Source: JACQFZ01 sp041485885
Lineage (GTDB): Bacteria > Pseudomonadota > Gammaproteobacteria > Acidiferrobacterales > Sulfurifustaceae
Reading direction: 5' to 3'
DNA: 64,000 nucleotides
Assembly (NCBI GenBank): GCA_041485885.1
Contig: JBGPKL010000013.1
Location: forward strand, 1 to 64,000
Shown: positions 24,720 through 34,406 of the stretch, one piece after another
How positions within the stretch are numbered: position 1 is the stretch's first letter
Layout: each line of letters starts with the position of its first letter
Translations under genes and position numbers: made by a program
Notes under the pieces: model-generated
The model's database searches: none
Told to the model about the DNA's origin: nothing
Seen by the model: only the letters and a program-made list of their open reading frames with translations

Positions 24720-25356
24720 CGCGAGATGCCGGTTCCGCCGATCCCCTCTTCGGAATCGACACATTCGTTTTGCGTCGCGCCGCTCGCCGCCACTCGATGG
24801 TCCGCTCCCCGGGCCGGCGGCGGCGTGAGTTTCATAGCCGCTGAAAATTGATTGCCCACAACGTCGTCGCCCCTCTATCTCGAAGGGAGCGTCGCGGTCC
24901 GGTGGAATATCGGCGCGTAGTAGCCCCCCATTTTCGGTTCTCGGCGAGAAAGGGTCTGCTGCCATTGGCATTCCATCAGCGCAGATCTCACCTTCGTCCG
25001 CCGGAGCGGGCAAAGGACGCCGAACAACCGCGACACGCGCCCAAGAACTCTTTCGACTTGGTTCTCCGCAGGTTTGGCGCCGATCATCCCATAAGCGGGA
25101 TTATCGAAGCCACCGCTTCGTCCTACGTCGATGAAAAAACAGCGCAGTCGTCACACATATAGACGCGGACCCACGGCAAAATATTCCCGCCTGACGGAAC
25201 GTCGGCGGTCGTGAACGTTTCCTGGGCAGGAAAGCGCCGGGAAAATATGTATGAAACCGGGATTGGTCCGTGCGTTGCGCCGCGGCGTCGCTTTGAGACC
25301 TCGACGGGCAAGGCGTAGAGTGGCGGCGCCACGTCAGCGAAGAAGAGGATTAGCGC
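24720..25356. other. 637-base gap without a credible gene
   Basis: Frames here are short, overlap on both strands and lack a ribosome-binding site. Weak inverted repeats exist (CGAAGC-CACC-GCTTCG near 25107; AAAATATTCCCG near 25181 against CGGGAAAATATG near 25239), but no transposase remnant or RNA gene is recognised. The last 100 bases probably hold the promoter of the gene at 25357. Confidence 0.4.
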
Positions 25357-25881
25357 ATGCCCCGCATTCCCTATTTCGATCTCAACAAAGCACCGCCGGC
25401 GATCGCCGAGCTGCTATCGTCCCGGCCGCCGCTCAATATCTATCGAATGCTGCCGCACGCGGTTGCGGCGGCGCCGGGTTTCCTCAAGCTCGGTGGCGCG
25501 TTGTTGCGAGAGAGCGAGCTCGACGCGAAGCTGCGCGAGTTGGCCATTTTGCGAGTCGGAGTATTGAGCGGCGCGACTTACGAAGTGCATCAGCACAAGC
25601 GTGTCGCCCGTTCCGTCGGCGTGCCGGACGGCAAGATCGAAGCGATCGCGCGTGGACCCGAGGCCGGCGAGTTCACCGAGCTCGAAAAGCTCGTGCTGCG
25701 CTTCACCGATGAGGTCGTGCGCAAAGTCAAAGCGCCGGAGGCGATGTTTCGCGAGCTGCTGGCGCAGCTCAATCATCGGCAGATGGCCGAGCTGGTGTTA
25801 ACTATTGGGTTTTATATGATGGTGTGCCGCTTCCTCGAAAACTTCGAGGTCGAGATCGAGCCGCCGGGCACTATCCAGTGA
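25357..25881 (+). CDS. Carboxymuconolactone decarboxylase family protein (AhpD-like fold, no CxxC)
   Basis: A 174-residue all-helical protein with the CMD signature region LRELAILRVGVLSGATYEVH followed by QHKRVARSVG. The AhpD peroxidase site CxxC is missing: the first cysteine position is occupied by alanine-threonine, and only one cysteine occurs later (VCRFLENF). It is therefore more like the decarboxylase/hydrolase-type members than AhpD. It lies 86 bases upstream of the SDR gene and may work with it in degradation of a cyclic or aromatic compound. GAAGAGGA precedes the start. Confidence 0.8.
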   Translation: MPRIPYFDLNKAPPAIAELLSSRPPLNIYRMLPHAVAAAPGFLKLGGALLRESELDAKLRELAILRVGVLSGATYEVHQHKRVARSVGVPDGKIEAIARGPEAGEFTELEKLVLRFTDEVVRKVKAPEAMFRELLAQLNHRQMAELVLTIGFYMMVCRFLENFEVEIEPPGTIQ

Positions 25882-25967
25882 TTTGCGTTACCGACGCTAT
25901 GAAATTTAGGCGCAAGCGATAGGACGACCGCTGCGTAGCGGCACATCGATCGACGGGACTGAACCGA

Positions 25968-26816
25968 ATGAACCTCGCACCGAAAGAACTCGACCCGAGT
26001 TGCCAGATGTATCCGGAAACTCTAGGCCAGGCGCCGGGACGCGGGCGACTGAAGGGGCGGCGTGTCATCGTCGTCGGCGCGGGCCAGCGTAAGACTGTCG
26101 ACGACGATCCGCCGATCGGCAACGGCCGCGCGATCTCCGTGCTCTTCGCGCGCGAGGGTGCGGCGCTGGCGTGCGTCGACGTCTCGCGCGAGGCGGTCGA
26201 AGCGACGCGCACACAGATCGCGGCGGAAGGCGGGCGCGTGTTCGCCGAAGTCGCTGACGTTAGCGATGTCGGTGCGATCGACTCGCTGGTCGAGCGTTGC
26301 ATCCAGCAACTCGGTGGTCTCGACGGCTTGGTCTGCAGCGTCGGCATTTCGCACGGACTGCCGTTCGACAAGATGACCGCCGAGAAATGGGATCGCGAAT
26401 ACGCGGTCAACGTGCGCAGTCACATGCTGATCGCGCAGAAGGCGTTGACGGTGATGGAGCCAGGCGGCTCGATTGTGCTCATGTCATCGATCGCGAGCCA
26501 GCGCGCGAACAGCCGCAATCCCGCCTACGAAACGTCGAAGGCGGCGCAGCTCGCGCTCGCGCGGGCGATCGCCAGGGCCGGCGAGCCGCGCGGCGTTCGC
26601 TGCAACGCTGTGGCGCCCGGTCTCATCGACACGCCGATGGGCCGCGACGCAACGCGACGCCGGCCAAACCGCGCCGCCGCGGTTCCGTTCGGACGACAAG
26701 GCACGGGCTGGGAGGTGGCGTACGCTACACTCTTTCTGATATCTAACGAGTCCTCGTACGTGAACGGCCATTGCCTAAACGTCGACGGTGGCTTGATCAG
26801 CGGCATCGCGCGCTGA
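25968..26816 (+). CDS. Short-chain dehydrogenase/reductase with expanded glycine-rich loop
   Basis: A 282-residue SDR. The cofactor loop VIVVGAGQ (residues 33-40) is separated from GNGRAI (51-56) by a ten-residue insertion, a form seen in one SDR subfamily. The catalytic residues are present: S174 region MSSIAS, Y187 and K191 (PAYETSK). The C-terminal NVDGGLISGIAR is a typical SDR end. A degenerate copy of its C-terminal third lies at 36.2 kb beside an intact copper-monooxygenase gene, and a remnant of that copper gene follows this SDR, so the two were once a gene pair. Confidence 0.85.
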   Translation: MNLAPKELDPSCQMYPETLGQAPGRGRLKGRRVIVVGAGQRKTVDDDPPIGNGRAISVLFAREGAALACVDVSREAVEATRTQIAAEGGRVFAEVADVSDVGAIDSLVERCIQQLGGLDGLVCSVGISHGLPFDKMTAEKWDREYAVNVRSHMLIAQKALTVMEPGGSIVLMSSIASQRANSRNPAYETSKAAQLALARAIARAGEPRGVRCNAVAPGLIDTPMGRDATRRRPNRAAAVPFGRQGTGWEVAYATLFLISNESSYVNGHCLNVDGGLISGIAR

Positions 26817-26984
26817 GTGATTGAGCACACCGGCCTAGACTCGGCGCTTGTTCGCGGCGGCTAAATTAAGTCGCAAAGAGAAGCGATACTAATACGAGTC
26901 AGCATGACACTCGCGAACCGAGAATCGACGCGCACATAAGACGGCGGGCGTCGCGCGAAACGTCGCGAGTGCATTTCTTGGTAT

Positions 26985-27270
26985 ACGCCGAGCCCGTGAC
27001 ATTCAGCAAGCAAATCATGCGGGTCTTTCAAGAGCATTGCCAAAACTGTCATCTCGAAGGCGGTATCGCCCCGTTCTCGCTGACAAACTACCAGTCAGCG
27101 TATCCGTTCGCATTCAGATGCGGACGCCACCAAGGCGCGCCGCATGCCGCCGTGGAAACCGGCCGACGGTTTCGCTGCGTCCCGACACGTGCGCCGACTG
27201 TCCGATGCCAACCTTATCGCGCGTCGGGTCGCTGCCGGCGCACCGGCGCAGGGTCGATTGCTTCTGGCGG
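26985..27270 (+). pseudogene. Remnant of cytochrome c/copper monooxygenase gene (paralogue of 36667)
   Basis: Translation gives EPVTFSKQIMRVFQEHCQNC followed by H, L, EGGIAPFSL, matching residues 49-90 of the intact protein at 36667 including the CQNCH heme motif. After a frameshift near 27115 another frame gives ADATKARRMPPWKP and SRHVRRLSD, matching residues 93-121 and on to VAAGAP near 136. Nothing corresponding to the remaining 310 residues (all copper ligands) is present. There is no start codon context. It is a decayed duplicate, about 170 bases after the SDR stop. From 27270 to 27402 nothing is recognised. Confidence 0.85.
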
Positions 27271-27402
27271 CAGCGGATGTCTGACGCGAGTGGCTCTTAA
27301 CGTAGCCTGGATGACGGCGTGCCGCGCCATGATGCGTAACTCCGAGAGTGGAGAGCGAGATGTGTGCGATGTCGAGCCGCGCCGAATACGGAACACTTCG
27401 CG

Positions 27403-28920
27403 ATGACGCATGACTTGCGCGACAAGATGGCGCGCGGCGCCGCGTGGATGGTGCTATTTAAGCTGGTGGATCGAAGCATCGGATTCGCCAGTACTCTGAT
27501 CCTGGCGCGGCTGCTAACGCCGGACAACTTCGGTATCGTCGCCATGGCGACATCGTTGATCGCGATGCTGGAGCTCATCGCGGCGTTCGGGTTCGACATG
27601 GCGCTTATCCAAAGGGCGGATGCAACGCGCGCGCACTATGACACCGCATGGACGTTTAGCGTCATTCTCGGCGGCGTGCTGTGTTTGTTGATGATCGCTT
27701 TTTCGTGGCCGATGGCGCATTTCTACGGCGAGCCCGCGTTGGTCTACGTCATTTGCGCACTGGCGATCGGCTCGCTGCTGCAGGGATTTCAAAACGTTGG
27801 AACGGTGGCATTCCGCAAGGAGTTGGAGTTTCACAAGGAGTTTCGCTTTCTGGTAAGTAAGCGCATCGCCACCGTGCCGATCGCGATTGCGCTGGCTTTT
27901 TTGTTGCGCAACTACTGGGCGTTAGTCGCCGGTATGGTTTCCGGTCGATTGGTGGATCTTTGGCTTAGCTATCGATTCCATCCGTATCGTCCGCGCTTCG
28001 ATTTGAGCGCGGCGCGCGATCTCCTGCATTTTTCCAAGTGGCTACTGTTTTTGAACGCCTTGCAATTTTTGCGCGACCGCTCCCCCGATTTCGTCATTGG
28101 CCGTATTGCTGGCGCAAGTGCCTTGGGTATTTTCAGCGTCTCCTACGAGCTGGCGAATATGCCCGGGACTGAACTCGTGGCGCCAATCAACCGCGCGGTC
28201 TATCCAGTGTACGTGAAAATCGCCGGCGATCGCGAAGCGTTGCAACGCGAGTACTTATCAGTGATGTCGATGATTTGTCTGTTCGCGATTCCAGCGGTTG
28301 CAGGCGTCGCTGCGACGGCCAATCTAATCGTGCCGCTGGCCTTGGGGCCCAACTGGCTCAGCGTAATACCGATCCTGCAAGTGCTGGCGTTCTTCGGAAT
28401 CTCGCAAGTCATGCAGAGCAATGCCTATGCGCTGTGTCTGGCCCTCCACCGCGGCAATATATTTGCGATGTTGAACGGCGCATTTGTGACGATCCTAATC
28501 GTGCTACTAGTGACACTGGTTGGTCGGTATGGACTCGCCGGCGCCGCGTACGCTTACTTGCTGGCGGCGGTCGTAATGCTACCGCTCGGCGTCGCCGTCA
28601 TTCTCCGCGTCTTGAACTTGTCGACGTTGCGCTTCGTCGCAGCCGTGTGGCGGCCGTTAGTTGCCGCAAGCGCGATGTTTTTTGCCGTCGAGCGATATTC
28701 GTTGTCCAGGGCTGTGACGAGCTCAGTGTCGGATCTGATGTCGACCATGGTGGTTGCGGTAGTGCTGGGTATCGGCGTTTATGTTGCGGGAATCGCGTTG
28801 TTGTGGACGTTGTCTGGCAGACCGGATTCTGCCGAAGCGACAGCCGCAAACAAGCTGCGCTTGCTTTGGCGAAAAGTCGCCGCGCGGCTTCGCGGTCAAG
28901 CATCTGCCGGCTCGAAATGA
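27403..28920 (+). CDS. Polysaccharide flippase (Wzx/WzxC-like, MOP superfamily)
   Basis: A 505-residue membrane protein with about 12-14 helices, starting MTHDLRDKMARGAAWMVLFK and RSIGFASTLILARLLTPDNF, the standard N-terminus of the PST/WzxC exporter family. It would flip an undecaprenyl-linked repeat unit to the periplasm. The start at 27403 is chosen because upstream residues are not membrane-like. It is the only plus-strand gene of the polysaccharide island and converges on the GT4 gene 13 bases away. Wzy polymerase and chain-length genes are not in the window. Confidence 0.85.
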   Translation: MTHDLRDKMARGAAWMVLFKLVDRSIGFASTLILARLLTPDNFGIVAMATSLIAMLELIAAFGFDMALIQRADATRAHYDTAWTFSVILGGVLCLLMIAFSWPMAHFYGEPALVYVICALAIGSLLQGFQNVGTVAFRKELEFHKEFRFLVSKRIATVPIAIALAFLLRNYWALVAGMVSGRLVDLWLSYRFHPYRPRFDLSAARDLLHFSKWLLFLNALQFLRDRSPDFVIGRIAGASALGIFSVSYELANMPGTELVAPINRAVYPVYVKIAGDREALQREYLSVMSMICLFAIPAVAGVAATANLIVPLALGPNWLSVIPILQVLAFFGISQVMQSNAYALCLALHRGNIFAMLNGAFVTILIVLLVTLVGRYGLAGAAYAYLLAAVVMLPLGVAVILRVLNLSTLRFVAAVWRPLVAASAMFFAVERYSLSRAVTSSVSDLMSTMVVAVVLGIGVYVAGIALLWTLSGRPDSAEATAANKLRLLWRKVAARLRGQASAGSK

Positions 28921-28933
28921 AGTCCGCCACCCC

Positions 28934-30025
28934 TTAATACTTGGTTTGCAGCCGGTCGGCGCTTATCTGAAGGCGCGCCATCGACGCGACGAGCGCTTCC
29001 GCCGACGTTGACCAGTCGAAGCGGCGTGCATACTCCAAGATTGCGGGCGCCGAATACTCACGCGATCGAATTTGCATCATTGACCGAAAAAGTCCGTCCT
29101 TCGCTTTGGCGTCGTACAACAACCCGCATTGTTCGGTAATTACGTCCGCCATGCCGCCGATATCAGGAACGATGACCGGGACGCCGAAACTCAACCCGAG
29201 CATGGCCGAACCCGACGTCAGGATTTCGGTGTAAGGCAAGACCAATGTGTCGCTCGCGACCACGTAGTTTTGAACTTTCTCGTTGGCGATAAAGCCCGCG
29301 TCCATACGGAAACGCGATGCGGGCAGCTGCGCCAGCAGCTGCCCGATCCGCGTTTGGTAATCGTTGGATTGGAATCGTCCGGCGATCAACAAGAAGCAAT
29401 CGCCGTCGAGACGTTTGAATGCGGCGATCAGCGCTTCCAGGTTCTTGTAGGGGCGGCACGCACCGACGATGGAATAGACATAGGTACTCGCGGGAATACC
29501 CAGAGCTTGGCGAGCGGCATCCTTCGTCACCGTATGCGGGTGATAGCCGATCCAATTGCCGTGTGGAACTTCGGCAATCTTGTTGTCGGCAACGCCGAAC
29601 TCGGATTTCAGCGTTGCTTTTGCGGAAGGGCCATGCGTAATAATCATGTCGGCGCTGCGGGCGATGAAGCGACGCACCAACCGATGACTCCATTCGCGCC
29701 GCCCGCCGTCGTGCGGGTACAAATTATGAGCGGTCCAGACAATGCGCCCGCTGCGCCACCTGACGATGGCGTACAGCAGAAAAAATCGCGCCAGGCTGCG
29801 CAACTTGTTGAATGGCGAGCTGGCGTCGTAATACAGAAACGAGGGCCAATGGATATGCACGATGTCGCCGGCGCTTACGTGCGAAAGCAGCCAACGACCC
29901 GCCCAGACTCCTTCCTGCACCGTCAGTCCTTTTTGTGCCGCCGCCGCGTACAAACATTCGTTGTAGGCAATGCCGCTCTTAGGGAATGCAAAAACACGCG
30001 GCAGCGTGATCGTTGCGGAATTCAT
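28934..30025 (-). CDS. Family 4 glycosyltransferase (GT-B fold)
   Basis: A 363-residue cytoplasmic or membrane-peripheral glycosyltransferase. The N-terminal half has IVHIHWPSFLYYDASSP and IVWTAHNLYPHDGGRREWSH; the donor-binding half has YSIVGACRPYKNLEALIAAF and the E-x7-E-like TEILTSGSAMLGLSFGVPVI. It adds a sugar from a nucleotide donor onto a lipid-linked intermediate; donor and linkage cannot be read from sequence. Last of the minus-strand polysaccharide genes. Confidence 0.82.
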   Translation of the reverse strand: MNSATITLPRVFAFPKSGIAYNECLYAAAAQKGLTVQEGVWAGRWLLSHVSAGDIVHIHWPSFLYYDASSPFNKLRSLARFFLLYAIVRWRSGRIVWTAHNLYPHDGGRREWSHRLVRRFIARSADMIITHGPSAKATLKSEFGVADNKIAEVPHGNWIGYHPHTVTKDAARQALGIPASTYVYSIVGACRPYKNLEALIAAFKRLDGDCFLLIAGRFQSNDYQTRIGQLLAQLPASRFRMDAGFIANEKVQNYVVASDTLVLPYTEILTSGSAMLGLSFGVPVIVPDIGGMADVITEQCGLLYDAKAKDGLFRSMMQIRSREYSAPAILEYARRFDWSTSAEALVASMARLQISADRLQTKY

Positions 30026-30047
30026 GCGTCCGGAAATCGATGGCCTC

Positions 30048-30497
30048 TTAACTACGCAATGTCGATCGATGCAAATAGCTCGCCAGATTCAGCGCATCGC
30101 GTTCGGTTGTCGAGAGCAGCCAGCCCTGCACGGATTGCATTCTCCCGTTTTCATAGTCGGCAACGATATTTCGATGCATGCGATTGCGCAACTCGACATC
30201 GGACATCGAGGCGAAGCGAACTTGACTCTCCCCCAACAATCTTTCGACTAATGCAGAAAGCTGCGAATCGTCCAGGATGTCGGTGTGAGCAACGCCGGTT
30301 GGCGTCGGATGGCCGGTTAAGCCAAGCACGCGGACCAGACGTTTTGCAAATGCGGACAGGTCAGCTTCATCGTTTTTCCACCAACGCGATCGCGACAAGC
30401 ATGCCGTGCCTAAAGCGGCAAACGCCGCAGCGATAACGGTTCTGCGATTAATGTCCGGCTGATCGCGGCGTGATGTTGTGATCGGAAACATAAGCAA
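30048..30497 (-). CDS. Tat-targeted small protein, probable partner of the GMC oxidoreductase
   Basis: A 149-residue protein with a twin-arginine signal (INRRTVIAAAFAALGTACLS), also with a lipobox-like LGTAC. The mature part contains RMQSVQGWLLSTTERDALNL near residues 119-138, a pattern I associate with small Tat-exported proteins accompanying GMC oxidoreductases (gluconate/sorbitol dehydrogenase small-subunit type). The GMC enzyme has no signal of its own, so this partner may carry it through the Tat system. An FkbM gene lies between them. The family assignment is tentative. A start two codons downstream is possible. Confidence 0.6.
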   Translation of the reverse strand: MLMFPITTSRRDQPDINRRTVIAAAFAALGTACLSRSRWWKNDEADLSAFAKRLVRVLGLTGHPTPTGVAHTDILDDSQLSALVERLLGESQVRFASMSDVELRNRMHRNIVADYENGRMQSVQGWLLSTTERDALNLASYLHRSTLRS

Positions 30498-30535
30498 TGA
30501 GCGTCAAGTGTGATGGTTCGCCACGCGTAAATATA

Positions 30536-31294
30536 CTATGCCAATTCCTTGCAAAAACGTCCGTTAATCATGTGAAAGTCGAAATCGATAAGCAACGGAA
30601 AGTGGCCGTCATTGTTCGGAAAGATGCCGCTCGGTTCGAAGCCGTGAGCCTCTAACGTCTGCAATACCGTCGAAAAATTCGGCATGCCTTCGTAAATCGG
30701 CCGCACCGACGCCTCAGTTTGCAACGCGCGCATTTGTTGCATGCTTTGACCGGCGCCGCGCACGACTTCGAGGTCGAAGCCCTGCGTATCGAGTTTCAAG
30801 TACGGGCTTTGAAAGCCAATGGATTGAGTCAAAGCCGGCAAAAGCTCGTCGAGAGTTTTAACGGGGACCTCGATGCGTTCGCGCACATCGTTACTCTCTT
30901 TAAAACGTTGAACGGAATGTCTCGGTTGCAGGAATGAGCTAAACGTCGTGCTCGACATCACGTTGAGAATTGCTGTTTCGCTGCTCGCGCCGAGCGCGCA
31001 CCCTTCGATGATCCAATCCGAGTCTTGTCGCGCGCGCTTTCGCAATGCGTTTGCATGAGCCGGGATCGGCTCGAACGATACGATCTTCCCGCGAAAGCCG
31101 ACTTCTCGGCGCAGAAAGTCGCGATACTGACCCAGATTGGCGCCGACGTCCAGCACGCAATCGGTGCCTAGAGCGCCGAAGAGTTTTCGCAAATAGACCG
31201 TTTGCGGGTAGCGCTCCATTCGCCAGTTGGGTACGACCGTGTACCCAATGGCCTGCGCCGCGTTAAAGAGTCCTTCTCGGATGGAGGAGATCAT
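30536..31294 (-). CDS. FkbM-family SAM-dependent methyltransferase
   Basis: A 252-residue methyltransferase. The SAM-binding motif I is VLDVGANLGQYRDFLRREVG at about 43-62, followed by KIVSFEPIPAH and LKLDTQGFDLEVVRGAG, the FkbM signature. It probably methylates a hydroxyl of a sugar in the polysaccharide repeat unit. Start 31294 is selected because GGAG lies seven bases upstream and the extension is not conserved-looking. It sits between the GMC oxidoreductase and its presumed Tat-targeted partner. Confidence 0.85.
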   Translation of the reverse strand: MISSIREGLFNAAQAIGYTVVPNWRMERYPQTVYLRKLFGALGTDCVLDVGANLGQYRDFLRREVGFRGKIVSFEPIPAHANALRKRARQDSDWIIEGCALGASSETAILNVMSSTTFSSFLQPRHSVQRFKESNDVRERIEVPVKTLDELLPALTQSIGFQSPYLKLDTQGFDLEVVRGAGQSMQQMRALQTEASVRPIYEGMPNFSTVLQTLEAHGFEPSGIFPNNDGHFPLLIDFDFHMINGRFCKELA

Positions 31295-31407
31295 GATTCT
31301 AGTTTCTTCCGTCGAGTTCTGTTGCGTATGCCGACACGGCGCTGCGTTAGTGAGTTCATCGCACCGCAATTCGTTTTGCGAGTATGCACCCGCACCAAAT
31401 ATTGTCG

Positions 31408-32991
31408 CTAACGCAGGACGCGGCGAATGCGAGCGGCGAGTCGCAATGCGAGTGCGACGATGGTCAAGGTTGGATTCCCGTGTCCATTGGTCGGAAATAT
31501 CGACGAACCCGCGATGTAAAGATTACCGATACCGTGGACGTTGCAGTCGGCATCGACGACTCCGGTGCTCGGGGAATCGCTCATGCGCGTCCCGCCGCAA
31601 TGATGCCAACTTCCGCGCAGATGGCCGGGCCACTCGTCCTGCGTGAAGTCCATCGGAATGTGGAGTCGCGCCAGGCCCACCGAACCAAACGCCATACCGA
31701 TCTGTTGCAACGCATAGACGATCGTGTGTCGATCGAGTGCGCTAAGCCTCCAGTCCAAGCTCGCTCTGCGCATGCCGAGCGCGTCGGATTTGTCCGACAA
31801 GCGCACGCGACTCTCCGGATTCGGAGCCTGTTCTTGCGATGTGACGATTTTGTAGAACGTCGTGGGTTTTCGTCCGGGTAATCGCTCGAGCGCCATCGAG
31901 CTCGCATCCTTGAGGTTAGCCCATAGGGTCGTGATCGCATCGCCTAGCGATCGCCAACTGGATGCGGCGGTGGAATCGTGCGAACGCTGCGCATGCAAAA
32001 AATAGTCCGACCAATACGATTGCTGAAGATTTGCGCTGTAGTTCAACGTGCGTGCCGCACGCTGCGCTTCCGGCGCGATCGTCAAATAGCCCATCAAGCC
32101 AACGGCGCGGCCGGGCTTTGTCGGCTGGAGCGGCGTGTGCCGCATGTTTAGTTGGTACAAGTCGTAAGACGCGTTCTGTTCCAAAGGCAGAACCGCAGCC
32201 GAATCCAATTGCATATGTTCGCAGAAGTAACGACCGACAACGTCATGATCGTTGGCAAGGCCTTGCGGCATGACTTGCGAAGAGGCCAACAGCAGGCGCG
32301 GGTTCTCGATGCCGCCGGCGGCCAACACGTAGACGCGCGCGCTGGCGCTGAACTGATTGCCGCTCAGTGTCTTAATCGACAAGCCGACGATCTTCTTGGC
32401 ATTGGCGCTCGCATTCATACTGACGACATTCGAATTGAGATACACGGTGATGTTCTTCGCCCGCGCGAATTCGTTCCGGTACTTGGTGTTGAATCGAGTC
32501 GGCGGACTGAATTGGAACAGCCGCGTTTGCACCACATTCCCGCCAAGGGGCAGAGGCGGCGTGTTCGCGAGATCCCATCCGCTCGTCGAATACTCGAAAG
32601 GACCGAGGTCGCAAATATCGTGGGCCGCCGGGTAGTGCTCCGCGACGGCGGAATATGGAATAGGCCAGCCGCTATGGGGCACCCACTCGCGCGATTCGAA
32701 GTCGATGGGATAAAACGGGCGACAAAACCCGCCCCAGTGTCCGCTGGTGCCGCCGAAATAGCGCAGTCGCGTCGTTTCGAGCGGATAATACGGAAGACCA
32801 ACGTTATCGCCCTTCGCCATGTCTTGCGTGGCGATATCGGGCTCCAAGCCGCCGCTTTCGATACAAATGACCGATAGGGTATTGCTGGCGATATTGCGCG
32901 CCAGCGTGATTCCTGCCGGCCCGGTACCGACAATGCAAACATCGGCGGTAATTTTTGTGCCTGGCGGGATAGTTCGACCGTCGATAAACAC
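31408..32991 (-). CDS. GMC-family FAD oxidoreductase
   Basis: A 527-residue flavoprotein. FAD fingerprint at 20-27 (IVGTGPAG), substrate-domain TRLRYFGGTSGHWGGFCRPF at about 73-92, and C-terminal catalytic region with GSWHHCGGTRMS and NGHGNPTLTIVALALRLA. The usual second base position (His/Asn before PTLT) is Asn, with the active histidine in the HGN or HH region. It oxidises an alcohol, likely a sugar, and the adjacent Tat-targeted small protein suggests periplasmic work. There is no signal peptide of its own. The electron acceptor is unknown. Confidence 0.85.
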   Translation of the reverse strand: MFIDGRTIPPGTKITADVCIVGTGPAGITLARNIASNTLSVICIESGGLEPDIATQDMAKGDNVGLPYYPLETTRLRYFGGTSGHWGGFCRPFYPIDFESREWVPHSGWPIPYSAVAEHYPAAHDICDLGPFEYSTSGWDLANTPPLPLGGNVVQTRLFQFSPPTRFNTKYRNEFARAKNITVYLNSNVVSMNASANAKKIVGLSIKTLSGNQFSASARVYVLAAGGIENPRLLLASSQVMPQGLANDHDVVGRYFCEHMQLDSAAVLPLEQNASYDLYQLNMRHTPLQPTKPGRAVGLMGYLTIAPEAQRAARTLNYSANLQQSYWSDYFLHAQRSHDSTAASSWRSLGDAITTLWANLKDASSMALERLPGRKPTTFYKIVTSQEQAPNPESRVRLSDKSDALGMRRASLDWRLSALDRHTIVYALQQIGMAFGSVGLARLHIPMDFTQDEWPGHLRGSWHHCGGTRMSDSPSTGVVDADCNVHGIGNLYIAGSSIFPTNGHGNPTLTIVALALRLAARIRRVLR

Positions 32992-33149
32992 GATTTCGCT
33001 GTCGTTCGAAAACGTAGTTATAAGAGTAATGTGCCTATTATGCTACGAAGCAACCGCCTACGGTGTAAGTTTGCGCACAGGGAACGGCCGATTTCAGAAA
33101 TTCTCGCCGGGCACTGGTTCGTTCGGTGGATAACCGAGGATCCTGCGGA

Positions 33150-34397
33150 CTACATCGATAGGACGATACCGCTCGCGGCAACGTCGGTAGCGGTATGCGT
33201 CAATTCATTCATGTCTCGTGAGTGCGACCGTCGGTACGCTTCACCGCGCATGCGGATATTCGCCAAATGGCCCTCAAGCGTTGCACTTTGGATCGCGACC
33301 CCAAAGTCGTTCGGCAGGCTCGGATTCGGTCGCCCGAATATTCGATCGAGCACGAGATCGCCGAGCGCCTTCGTGTAGTGCGACGACTCCCAATACCAAC
33401 GCATACGACTCGTGACATCGCCTCGTTCCGGAACTGCCTCGGTCGTGAGTTCGCTGTAGTCCGAGAAATCCCAGAGAGTGAAACGCTGTCCCGTGAGGCG
33501 CATGTGATCACCCTCCGCGATTCTCGCGACTGTGCGTTTCCAATTCTCTAGCATATCCAACAAGCCGAGCAATCGATACACCTCCAACTGGCGCGCGTGC
33601 ACGGGAGCAATGAAAAGCCGGACGCTTATACCTCGCTCGGTCGCTCGATCCAATATATTGGCGAAGTGTTGCAAGGTCGATTTGTCCTGCGAATCGATGA
33701 GCGAATGTCGCTGTTCGAGCGGCAGGTTCAATCGCGCTCGGAAATAGCGCGCTTCCGAGAAAGCAAACATGTATTGTTGGCCGAACCGTCGTGCGGCGTT
33801 TTCGAACACCAGCGCATTGCGTCGGCCGGTCGGTTCGAATTCGATCAGCTTCGGATCTTGTTTGCGCAGTGTCTCCACGGAGTCGTGCAGCATCGTCCAT
33901 GACGCGAAATAACGCAGTGCATTGAGCGCTGTCAGCGCGCGCGGGCGATGCTCCGATACCAGCAAGTCCGCGTCGAAATTCACCGCGCCATGAGTATTGG
34001 CGTCGAACATGTTCAAGAAGTCGAGAGCAATGACAACTTCCTTCACATCGCCGACACAGACGAGGTGCTCGAATAATCGCTCGATATCGATGATATTGGC
34101 GGCGTCCATGGCCATGTTGTAACGACTATCGGGTGGAGTCGGCCACGCCGCATAGTCGGGATCGATCCCATGATTCTCACGCGACGTACCGAAAACCACC
34201 GCCATCGGTTGGAGGCGCGCTGCGATGAACGGCTTGCCGAGCGCATGATGATCGCCGAAGGCAGGCTTGATCGCGTTCAAGCCTTGCGGCAACCGAACAC
34301 CACTCATGCCGTATGGATCGATTAGGTAATTCGCCCCGGTCAGGAGCAAGAGCGGCACAATCGTTACGAATGCGAGAATCCGCAGGTAATTGCGCAT
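33150..34397 (-). CDS. SGNH-like membrane-anchored protein paired with MBOAT (DltD/AlgJ-like role)
   Basis: A 415-residue protein with one N-terminal helix (NYLRILAFVTIVPLLLLTGA) and an extracytoplasmic domain. GTSR at 70-73 resembles the block I nucleophile of SGNH esterases (S72), and S339-H340 in WYWESSHYTKALGDLVLDRI resembles the C-terminal SxxH pair. This pairing, directly after an MBOAT gene with 9 bases between, matches the acyl-relay systems that O-acylate exopolysaccharides or teichoic acids. The family itself is poorly characterised, so catalysis is inferred. Confidence 0.7.
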   Translation of the reverse strand: MRNYLRILAFVTIVPLLLLTGANYLIDPYGMSGVRLPQGLNAIKPAFGDHHALGKPFIAARLQPMAVVFGTSRENHGIDPDYAAWPTPPDSRYNMAMDAANIIDIERLFEHLVCVGDVKEVVIALDFLNMFDANTHGAVNFDADLLVSEHRPRALTALNALRYFASWTMLHDSVETLRKQDPKLIEFEPTGRRNALVFENAARRFGQQYMFAFSEARYFRARLNLPLEQRHSLIDSQDKSTLQHFANILDRATERGISVRLFIAPVHARQLEVYRLLGLLDMLENWKRTVARIAEGDHMRLTGQRFTLWDFSDYSELTTEAVPERGDVTSRMRWYWESSHYTKALGDLVLDRIFGRPNPSLPNDFGVAIQSATLEGHLANIRMRGEAYRRSHSRDMNELTHTATDVAASGIVLSM

Positions 34398-34406
34398 TGC
34401 CGATGC

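Noticed and set aside
24519..25013. 164-residue minus-strand frame after the membrane protein gene
   Set aside because: It overlaps the real gene on the other strand and has no family pattern or ribosome-binding site.
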